Shown here one piece after another: positions 7,348 to 14,242 of a stretch of DNA of 17,510 bases. This stretch comes from Planctomycetaceae bacterium. Lineage in GTDB: Bacteria; Planctomycetota; Planctomycetia; Planctomycetales; Planctomycetaceae. The notes under the pieces were generated by a model that made no database searches, was not told where the DNA came from, and saw only the letters and a program-made list of their open reading frames with translations. Position 1 is the stretch's first letter. Each line of letters starts with the position of its first letter. The translations under genes were made by a program, and so were the position numbers. The DNA is taken from NCBI GenBank assembly GCA_003503535.1, contig DOCI01000202.1, positions 1 through 17,510 on the forward strand, given 5' to 3'.

Positions 7348-9138
7348 TCAGTTGCAAGTCAGTGCCAGAAGTGTCCAACCTAAAACGGCAACACCCGCTG
7401 CCAGAGATGCAGGCACAATTTGTGTGAGCACGTGATCCATCAAATCAGTCCCTGTCGTCAATGCGCTGATAATCGTCGTATCAGAAATTGGCGAACACTG
7501 GTCGCCAAAAACGCTTCCGTTAAGTACACATGCAAAATTGATCATTAAGTACAGTTTCTCGTCAGCCAGTTGTTGCGTGGAGGCAATCGCCATTGCCAGG
7601 GGCATCGTCAGTGGGAAGGCAATCGCATATGTCCCCCAACTCGTTCCTGTGGAAAACGCGATCATAATTGTAATTGCAAATAGTGTGCCAGGGAGCAACC
7701 AATAGGGGATCGATCCCCCCAGGCACTCCACCAGATATAATCCTCCTCCTGCCGTTTGCGTGATATTTCCCATCGTAACTGCCAGGACCAGAATCAGGGA
7801 AAACATGACGACTCCCTGCAGTCCTTCACCAATGCCCTTTACGATATCCTGCAGAGTCATCCCCCGAATGTAAGCTGTAATTGCAGAAATCAATAACGCC
7901 AGACCAAAGGCCCAGCGAACCTGAGGTGTTCCTGTCCAGAAAAAGCTTCCCATTGCAACGGCAATCAAAGCGAGAATTGGAACGACAAACTCTGCCGTAT
8001 GCGATTGGTAATGATTCTGTATTTGTGACGAGACTGTTTTGGTCTCGAAGGTCAGCTGCCGATTTTCGCGGCTCAATTGCCCTGTCGTTCGCGAACGCTT
8101 GATCGCTTTACGAAAACGTTTTCCTAAAAATGGAGCCACGTCAAAACTAAGTAGCAGTGTCCCCAAAATCGCTGCCATTGCATAAAAGCTAAGAGGCAAA
8201 GCGGCAAAGTAAAAATTGATTCGATCTGATTCCGTCATCAGATAGGAAACACCGGGTATGAATATCAGTGACTGAACATAAGCTGGCCAGGCATTGAAAG
8301 GGATCAGACAGGCGATGGGAGATGCAGTCGAATCTACGACATAAGAGAGTTCTTCATGGCTGACCCGATGTTGATCGGAAATCGGTTTGACCGTTGTTCC
8401 TACAATAACCGTACTGATGGTTCCTCCCTGAAAGAAGACAATCCCTAATGCCCAGGCGACAAATTTGGCAGAACGTGGGCCGCGGACAAAGTGACGCGTC
8501 ACCGTCTCGGCAAAAGCGACTGCGGCTCCTGTCCGGGTCCAGATTCCCATCAATCCCCCGAGCAGCCATAAATATAAGAGTATGATGCCAGCAGTTTGAC
8601 GGGTTGCCATTGAAGGCAGCAGAATATTTTCCGTCAAATCATACTGTTGCATCACCAAAGCCCCACAGGCGATTCCCATTAACAGAGCCGCCAGGGGTTC
8701 TCGGCAATACCAGCATAGCGCGATTGCCACCATCGCAGGGAGTAATGACCAGAAACCAAAATGCTTACTGGCAATCAATCGAGAATAATTGATCGAGCCA
8801 TCTTCATTCTTCTCAAGGATTAAGACTTCATTCTGAACTGGTAAAGAAGCGTCTTGTTGATAGCGTTCCAGGTCAGCCGGAGTTAAGCCGGAATTCTGAT
8901 AACTCACCGCTGATTCCGGGCTCTCAAGCATTTCCGGAGTTACATCAAACTGATGAACAATCCACGTTGGCTGAATCAACATTCCGACAATTGCGGAAAC
9001 CATCAAAAGAACAACAACAGGAACCAATCTCAGTACACGCGCCCATTTCATTGAACGATTCGTCTTCTTCTGTACGACAGATTCATCGATATCATTTTCG
9101 GCAGAGTGATGGCCCAGGTCCTTAGTGAATTCAGTCAA
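7348..9138 (-). CDS. nhaC: NhaC-family Na+/H+ antiporter-like carrier
   Basis: The 596-residue membrane protein has many hydrophobic segments. GDQCSPISDTTI (about 545-556) is the NhaC signature. PISDQHRVSHEELSYVVDST and FSTGTSWGTYAIAFPL are also conserved in the family. The N-terminus is distinctive: a cytoplasmic tail, one membrane segment (about 35-55), then a hydrophilic stretch (about 58-125) before the next segment. The family includes Na+/H+ antiporters and carriers that exchange organic or amino acids for ions, so a role in amino acid or peptide uptake is possible but unproven. The start is a TTG at 9138, supported by AAGGA eight bases upstream. Pairing with ggt suggests the carrier handles a product of the transferase or supplies the ion balance for it (inference). 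Confidence 0.9.
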   Translation of the reverse strand: MTEFTKDLGHHSAENDIDESVVQKKTNRSMKWARVLRLVPVVVLLMVSAIVGMLIQPTWIVHQFDVTPEMLESPESAVSYQNSGLTPADLERYQQDASLPVQNEVLILEKNEDGSINYSRLIASKHFGFWSLLPAMVAIALCWYCREPLAALLMGIACGALVMQQYDLTENILLPSMATRQTAGIILLYLWLLGGLMGIWTRTGAAVAFAETVTRHFVRGPRSAKFVAWALGIVFFQGGTISTVIVGTTVKPISDQHRVSHEELSYVVDSTASPIACLIPFNAWPAYVQSLIFIPGVSYLMTESDRINFYFAALPLSFYAMAAILGTLLLSFDVAPFLGKRFRKAIKRSRTTGQLSRENRQLTFETKTVSSQIQNHYQSHTAEFVVPILALIAVAMGSFFWTGTPQVRWAFGLALLISAITAYIRGMTLQDIVKGIGEGLQGVVMFSLILVLAVTMGNITQTAGGGLYLVECLGGSIPYWLLPGTLFAITIMIAFSTGTSWGTYAIAFPLTMPLAMAIASTQQLADEKLYLMINFACVLNGSVFGDQCSPISDTTIISALTTGTDLMDHVLTQIVPASLAAGVAVLGWTLLALTCN

Positions 9139-9238
9139 TCAATAATTCCTTAACACACGATGATCAGTCAAATTATTTTCAGGCGAAGAAAAAAGTGAGT
9201 ATTCCTGAATACATTTTATTGACGAGCAATCCAAACCC

Positions 9239-9256
9239 TTGCAATCACGATGCCAA
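9239..9256 (-). promoter_or_regulatory. Sigma-54 promoter for nhaC-ggt
   Basis: On the minus strand TGGCATCGTGATTGC fits the sigma-54 consensus TGGCAC-N5-TTGC with the GG and GC doublets at the required 12-base distance. Transcription would start near 9230, leaving an untranslated leader of about 90 bases before the TTG of nhaC. An enhancer-binding regulator with an intact GAFTGA motif is the adjacent upstream gene, and dyads lie at the right distance upstream (9377-9424). Confidence 0.7.
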
Positions 9257-9376
9257 CTGAGGTCTCTTGTCCGTTCTCCCCGATATCAGTGATAGTATTC
9301 GGAGGGGCAACAGACCTGCATCAACCTCTACTTCAGGATTACGTGTTGGACAAGCAATAAAATGAGCCGCCACTCT

Positions 9377-9424
9377 GTTGACGATATGACAACATGTTGA
9401 CGCGAATGTTGTCATAATGACAAC
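9377..9424 (-). promoter_or_regulatory. Paired 17-bp dyads, candidate enhancer (UAS) for the sigma-54 activator
   Basis: GTTGTCATAATGACAAC (9408-9424) is a perfect dyad, and GTTGACGATATGACAAC (9377-9393) is an imperfect copy with the same GTTG-N9-CAAC frame. Their centres are 31 bases apart, three helical turns. Arms of the two sites also pair (ATGACAACAT with ATGTTGTCAT). They lie about 155 and 186 bases upstream of the predicted sigma-54 start, where NtrC-type activators usually bind. The rest of the 9139-9487 gap has a minor dyad TATCAGTGATA at 9284-9294 and no gene. Confidence 0.65.
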
Positions 9425-9487
9425 GCCTCGCGGTTATTCTGAATTGAAAGCCAGGGAGGACATTTCCAAATCATCTCAGTAGGAAAT

Positions 9488-10867
9488 TTAAGTTGAAGCA
9501 TCCTGATGTGAGTTCGATGTTAACCCATGTTTTTTGACCAATCGATAAAATTGGGCACGATCCATTTCAGCGATCCGGGCTCCCTCAGCCAGATTCCCTT
9601 GAACCTGCTTGATGAGTCTTCCGAGATACTCTTTTTCAAACTGATCCCGAGCCGTGCGGAATGGGATACTTTCAGCGATATAAGGAGACGTTTGTGTCTC
9701 AGTTGTCCTTTTATCAATGATTCGCTGAGGTAAATCGACGACTCCGATTTTCTCACCAGCTTTCATGATCGCTAATTGCTCTGCCATATTCTGGAGTTCC
9801 CGAATGTTTCCAGGCCAAGAGTATCGCGTCAAAATGGAGAGTGCTTCCGGCATGATGATGGGGGTTTTTTGGCCTGGGGCGACGAACTTCTCCATGAAAT
9901 GCTGAATCAGTATCGAGATATCACCAGGTCGTTCTCGCAGTGGTGGAAGTTCAATACAGATGACATTCAATCGATAAAACAAGTCGGCTCGGAACCGCCC
10001 CAGTTCGACTTCTTTAATCAGGTCGCGATTGGTGGCCGAAACCAATCGTGCCTGACTGACCTGGTCTTTAGTCCCTCCCACTCGACAGAATTTCCCGCTG
10101 TCCAATACGTGCAGTAATTTTGATTGCAAATCAAAACTGAGTTCACCAATTTCATCCAGAAAGATCGTTCCCTTCCCTGCGGCTTCAAAACGTCCGATAC
10201 GACGTTTTGAGGCTCCAGTGAAGGCGCCTTCCTCATGGCCGAACAGTTCACTCTCCAGTAGATTCGCAGGGATTGCAGCGCAGTTAACTTCGACAAAAGG
10301 CTCATTTTTCCGCCGACTCTGATCATGAATCGCATGGGCGAGCACCTGCTTTCCAGCTCCGGTTTCTCCGAGAATTAAAACCCGGCTCTCAGTTGAGGCG
10401 ATAGTTTTCACCTTCTCAAAGACGGAACTCATAGACGGATCAGCCGAAATCATTCGAGCCAAAATACGTGGGCTGTCCGATTCCTGAGGCAAATTTTGCT
10501 GCAGGACTCGTTTCACTCTGGCAATGAGTTCCGCTTCAGCAACAGGCTTTGTGAGATAATCGGCCACTCCGAGCCTGGCTGCTTCAATAGCCGATTGTTC
10601 GGTTCCATATCCGGTCACCATGATGATGGGAACACGCGAGCCAGCCCCTCGAATTCGTTGAATGATTTCAAAGCCGTTAAGTTCTGCGATTACCAATCCC
10701 GTGATGACTAACGCGAACTCTCCCCGAGCAATTCGAGGAATAGCTGCATGGGGGCTGAGCATCGCCTCGGCATCCAAATCGACTGATCGCAGGATGGTCA
10801 CCATCTCTTCACAGAGATTTGGCAAGTCATCGATAAACAGGATTTTCTGTTGAGATAAGGACGACAT
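9488..10867 (-). CDS. Sigma-54-dependent NtrC-type regulator with degenerate receiver
   Basis: The 459-residue protein has three domains: receiver (about 7-122), AAA+ sigma-54 interaction domain (about 135-370) and a Fis-type helix-turn-helix at the end (NLAEGARIAEMDRAQFYRLV). In the receiver the acidic pair Asp13-Asp14, Thr85 and Lys107 are kept, but the phosphoacceptor position in VITGLVIAELNG is Gly57 (GGA codon at 10697-10699). The AAA+ part looks active: Walker A GETGAGK (167-173), GAFTGA (214-219), Walker B GTIFLDE (233-239). So it should still open sigma-54 promoters, but cannot be switched by normal Asp phosphorylation. No histidine kinase is nearby. It is transcribed towards nhaC-ggt, whose upstream region holds a sigma-54 promoter and dyads; the likely target is that operon (inference). 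The ribosome binding site is weak (GAAAG). Confidence 0.92.
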   Translation of the reverse strand: MSSLSQQKILFIDDLPNLCEEMVTILRSVDLDAEAMLSPHAAIPRIARGEFALVITGLVIAELNGFEIIQRIRGAGSRVPIIMVTGYGTEQSAIEAARLGVADYLTKPVAEAELIARVKRVLQQNLPQESDSPRILARMISADPSMSSVFEKVKTIASTESRVLILGETGAGKQVLAHAIHDQSRRKNEPFVEVNCAAIPANLLESELFGHEEGAFTGASKRRIGRFEAAGKGTIFLDEIGELSFDLQSKLLHVLDSGKFCRVGGTKDQVSQARLVSATNRDLIKEVELGRFRADLFYRLNVICIELPPLRERPGDISILIQHFMEKFVAPGQKTPIIMPEALSILTRYSWPGNIRELQNMAEQLAIMKAGEKIGVVDLPQRIIDKRTTETQTSPYIAESIPFRTARDQFEKEYLGRLIKQVQGNLAEGARIAEMDRAQFYRLVKKHGLTSNSHQDAST

Positions 10868-10971
10868 TAAGAACTTTCAAAAGGTTTCATCAAGACACGA
10901 TCGTCCTTCGGTACAATTATTGCATAGCGGTCTAGATATTAAAACCACACTCATTGTAAAGAAATCCAGTT

Positions 10972-11421
10972 ATGAAACAGAGTTTAGCAGAGACAACTTC
11001 CGCACTCATGCCATTCCATCTCGCGGTACAGGTTCACGATATCGCAGAAGCTCGAAAATTTTATGGGAGCTTACTCGGTTGCCCGGAAGGCCGCAGTGCA
11101 GAAACCTGGGTCGACTTCGATTTCTTCGGCCATCAGTTTGTCTGTCATCTGAATCCAGAATTAAAATCTGCGGCATTGCATCACAACCCGGTTGATGGAC
11201 ACGCGGTGCCGGTTCCTCATTATGGAGTCGTGCTTACATTGGAACGCTGGAGTGAACTGGCAGACAAACTTCAAACGGCTGGAGTGCAGTTTGTGATTGA
11301 ACCCTATATTCGCTTTGAAGGTCAGCCCGGAGAACAGGGGACCATGTTCTTTTACGATCCCTCTGGAAATGCGCTGGAATTCAAAGGTTTCCGAGACATG
11401 AATTCGCTTTTCGCAACGTGA
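10972..11421 (+). CDS. VOC (glyoxalase/bleomycin-resistance superfamily) protein
   Basis: The 149-residue protein contains two VOC half-modules. PFHLAVQVHDIAEARKFYGS opens the first, with a candidate metal-binding His. PHYGVVLTLERWSELADKLQ opens the second, and FFYDPSGNALEFKGF closes it with the usual Glu metal ligand. WVDFDFFGHQFVCHL is well conserved in a subgroup of uncharacterised VOC proteins. The family covers lyases, dioxygenases and binding proteins, so the reaction is not assigned. It is divergent from the sigma-54 regulator, with only 104 bases between. An alternative start at residue 13 (MPFHLAV) would give the common family N-terminus. Confidence 0.85.
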   Translation: MKQSLAETTSALMPFHLAVQVHDIAEARKFYGSLLGCPEGRSAETWVDFDFFGHQFVCHLNPELKSAALHHNPVDGHAVPVPHYGVVLTLERWSELADKLQTAGVQFVIEPYIRFEGQPGEQGTMFFYDPSGNALEFKGFRDMNSLFAT

Positions 11422-11494
11422 TGTCTGGGGCAGCAAACATCTTTTCCTCCGATGAACAGTCTATATTATCAAAGTTTATGAATTGTCATCCCTC

Positions 11495-11887
11495 ATGATT
11501 TCCAAAGACTCTAAGAATTTGTTTCTACTCTGCATGAACGGGTTTTGTTTAATTTCGCTCGTTCCCTTTTTGGCAGGCTGTGATTCCTCTGCTGCACAAC
11601 AGGGAGAACTCGTCGAAGTCACCGGCAAGGTATTGTGCCAGGGGGAGCCGATCTCTTCTGGAGTTGTTCGTTTTGAACCGATCCCTTTGAAAAGTGATTC
11701 TGCAGTGGCTCAAGGGGTCCTCAAAGAAGATGGCCTGTTTTCGTTGCGAACACTTGAAGAACAAGGAGCCTTCGCGGGAAAGTATCGTGTTCTGCTGACA
11801 ACTGCCGACGAACGAACATCAGGAATGATCACAGAAGGTTCTCCCAATTCGTGCAAGCTGGGAGACACCGGACAGCCGTTCAGGTGA
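11495..11887 (+). CDS. Small planctomycete lipoprotein, probably frameshifted near its end
   Basis: The first part is a lipoprotein signal (MISKDSKNLFLLCMNGFCLI... with lipobox LAGC) followed by a carboxypeptidase-regulatory-like beta domain: VEVTGKVLCQGEPISSGVVRFEP, then GVLKEDGLFSL and GKYRVLLTT, the usual order in short planctomycete surface lipoproteins. In the reading frame it ends abruptly at 11887 after GDTGQPFR. The expected ending appears in another frame: TAVQVNFGSNNYFEIHAADQ to a stop at 11962-11964. An insertion or deletion between about 11820 and 11880 would explain this, so the gene may be a recent pseudogene. ATG at 11495 is preferred over TTG at 11483; there is no clear ribosome binding site. 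No specific function is known. Bases 11965-12049 hold no gene. Confidence 0.7.
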   Translation: MISKDSKNLFLLCMNGFCLISLVPFLAGCDSSAAQQGELVEVTGKVLCQGEPISSGVVRFEPIPLKSDSAVAQGVLKEDGLFSLRTLEEQGAFAGKYRVLLTTADERTSGMITEGSPNSCKLGDTGQPFR

Positions 11888-12049
11888 ATTTCGGCTCCAA
11901 CAATTATTTTGAAATCCACGCAGCCGATCAACAGGGATTTCACGATCCTGTTGCAGGTGAGTAAATTATCGATCCTTTAAGTCAGTTGTTTTCTTTCTCG
12001 CAATCTCTGCCAACTCTTTTTCATCCATCTTGTATTCAAAGGTTTGATA

Positions 12050-13165
12050 ATGCCAGTTCAACAAGTAAGCGTTGCAGATCCACTAACCAGCAAACCGGAG
12101 CAATCGCAACTGATCTCGCGCATTAACGGCTATCACCGGATCGTCATTTTGACGGAAGCACACACGAACTACCAATATGCGAAAACGGCAATCGCACTCC
12201 TCCGCTACAGGACGGCCGATATCGTGGCCATTCTCGATTCCACCCAGGTTGGACGTCAGGTTAAAGATTTAATCGGCCAGGGAGATGGCATTCCAATCGT
12301 TTCTTCTCTGAAGGAACTCGATGATGTCGATGCCATGTTTATCGGAATTTCCCCCAGCGGAGGGCGACTCCCTGCGGCAATGCAGGCTGCGATTCGTGAA
12401 GCCATTGAGGCTGGAATCGATGTCGTTTCCGGCTTACACGATTTTATCAGTGAAGATGTTGAGCTGAAGCAGCTTGCAGAAGAATCAGGCTCTACGATTA
12501 TAGATGTGCGGAAAAACAACTGTCGTGAAGTTGCTCGACATGCGACCTTCAATCCTGAGTGCCTGCGAATTCATACCGTCGGTCATGACTGCTCGGTCGG
12601 CAAAATGATTGCCTCCAAAGAAATCGAGCTTGAATTAATCCGACGCGGCATCGACGCAAGGTTTCTGGCGACCGGTCAGACCGGCATCATGATTGCGGGA
12701 AACGGCATCCCGATCGACTGCACCGTTTCTGACTTCCTCAATGGATCTGCAGAGCAACTCGTCCTCGACCATCAACATCATGAAATCGTCCTGATTGAAG
12801 GACAAGGTTGTATCACTCACCCGGCGTACTCTGGAGTGACTCTTGGTTTGCTGCATGGATCAGCCCCTCAAGGTTTGATTTTATGTTACGAAGCTGGTCG
12901 AGAAACAGTAAAAAATCTGGACCATGTGCCCATCCCCTCACTGAAACAATTTGTCAGTCTGTATGAAACAATCGCATCCGCCCGGCATCCCTGCAAGATT
13001 ATCGGAATTGCCATGAATGGTAGAAGACTTTCACCTGAAGAAGGTGAGTTAGAAAAACAGAAAGTTTCCGCAGAGTTGGGCTTACCGGTCTGCGATGTTT
13101 TTCGCGATGGAGCTGCAGTCCTTGCTGATGCGATTCTGGAATTTCAAAAAGAAGCCGTTCAATGA
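12050..13165 (+). CDS. dgcN: DUF1611 protein, DgcN-like (D-glutamate N-acyltransferase type)
   Basis: The 371-residue protein has a Rossmann-like N-terminal half and a P-loop C-terminal half (DUF1611). TVGHDCSVGKM (176-186) is the P-loop, with Lys185. IEGQGCITHPAYS (239-251) and ATGQTGIMIAG are conserved in the family. Characterised relatives paired with an enolase-superfamily racemase (DgcA) N-acylate D-Glu so that it can be racemised to N-acyl-L-Glu. The stop overlaps the epimerase start by ATGA, so the two are translationally coupled, as expected for that pair. The ATG at 12050 has AAAGG seven bases upstream. Assignment to D-Glu is by family and partner; other small-molecule roles have not been excluded. 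Confidence 0.75.
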   Translation: MPVQQVSVADPLTSKPEQSQLISRINGYHRIVILTEAHTNYQYAKTAIALLRYRTADIVAILDSTQVGRQVKDLIGQGDGIPIVSSLKELDDVDAMFIGISPSGGRLPAAMQAAIREAIEAGIDVVSGLHDFISEDVELKQLAEESGSTIIDVRKNNCREVARHATFNPECLRIHTVGHDCSVGKMIASKEIELELIRRGIDARFLATGQTGIMIAGNGIPIDCTVSDFLNGSAEQLVLDHQHHEIVLIEGQGCITHPAYSGVTLGLLHGSAPQGLILCYEAGRETVKNLDHVPIPSLKQFVSLYETIASARHPCKIIGIAMNGRRLSPEEGELEKQKVSAELGLPVCDVFRDGAAVLADAILEFQKEAVQ

Positions 13166-14190
13166 AGTTATTGATTCACACTTTAGATCTCCCACTAAAA
13201 ATCCCGTTTACGATTTCTCGAGGATCCTTCTCTGTTCAAAAAACAGTGATCGTCGAATTGCATCAGGCTGGTCACATTGGATATGGAGAAGCGACTCAAC
13301 ATGCCTATTACCAGCATTCTCAAGAATCAATCGTAGCCTCTCTTGAAAAAGTACGGCCATTCCTGGAATCATGCCATCTGGAATCTCCCGAGGAGCTTTG
13401 GCAGGAATTATCTCACCGTTTAAATGGCGATACATTCGCACTTTCTGCACTCGATCAGGCTGCCCATGATCTTGCGGGAAAAATTACACAACGTTCAGTT
13501 TACGAGCAGCAGAGGTTGGCCTGGCAGAATATTCCTGCATCGAGTGTCACTCTTTCCATCAGTTCCATTCCTCAAATGATTGAACAACTCTCTCTTTATC
13601 AGAACTGGCCAGTAATCAAAATCAAACTCGGTACAGACAACGACCTTGCGATCGTTGAGATCTTACGGGATCACACGAATGCAATTTTTCGGGTCGATGC
13701 CAACTGCGCTTGGACGGTCTCTCAGACAATTCAACTGTCCGAGAGATTCAAAGAATTGGGTGTGGAATTTATTGAGCAACCACTCCCCGCTCATTCGCCA
13801 GACAAGGATCATGAAACAGTATTTCGCGAATCCGCTTTACCAATCATTGCGGATGAAAGTTGTGTTCTTGAAGAAGATGTCGTGCATTGTTCCAGACACT
13901 TTCATGGCATCAATATCAAACTCTGCAAATGTGGGGGGCTGACTCCAGCATTTCGTATGTTAAAAAAAGCCAAAGAGTTAAGTTTACTCACAATGGCAGG
14001 CTGCATGATTGAATCCAACGTAGCCATTTCCGCGGCTGCGCAGTTATTACCCTTGCTCGATTACGCAGATCTCGATGGCGATGTATTGTTAGCAGAGAAC
14101 CCCGCGACTGGCGTGGAGTTAAAGGAAGGTCATTTTTCACCTTCAAAGGAATTTGGCTGTGGAACACGTCTTACTGAACAAATTGCATAA
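13162..14190 (+). CDS. dgcA: Enolase-superfamily epimerase, DgcA / L-Ala-D/L-Glu epimerase type
   Basis: The 342-residue muconate-lactonising-type enzyme has a complete active site: Lys pair K153-I-K155, metal ligands Asp179 (VDANCAW), Glu205 (FIEQPLP) and Asp231 (ADES), and the opposite base Lys256 (NIKLCKCGG). Two bases on opposite faces support 1,1-proton transfer, i.e. epimerisation next to a carboxylate. DLD (303-305) after the eighth strand is the DxD motif that holds the free amino group of dipeptides in L-Ala-D/L-Glu epimerases. This leaves two candidate substrates: Ala-Glu-type dipeptides from peptidoglycan, or N-acyl-Glu made by the DUF1611 partner. It overlaps the preceding gene by four bases and is followed after 52 bases by a secreted Ntn hydrolase. 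Confidence 0.85.
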   Translation: MKLLIHTLDLPLKIPFTISRGSFSVQKTVIVELHQAGHIGYGEATQHAYYQHSQESIVASLEKVRPFLESCHLESPEELWQELSHRLNGDTFALSALDQAAHDLAGKITQRSVYEQQRLAWQNIPASSVTLSISSIPQMIEQLSLYQNWPVIKIKLGTDNDLAIVEILRDHTNAIFRVDANCAWTVSQTIQLSERFKELGVEFIEQPLPAHSPDKDHETVFRESALPIIADESCVLEEDVVHCSRHFHGINIKLCKCGGLTPAFRMLKKAKELSLLTMAGCMIESNVAISAAAQLLPLLDYADLDGDVLLAENPATGVELKEGHFSPSKEFGCGTRLTEQIA

Positions 14191-14242
14191 CTTTTTATTG
14201 GGCAGCCATAATCCAGATTCATTTTAATAGAACAGCAAGGTC

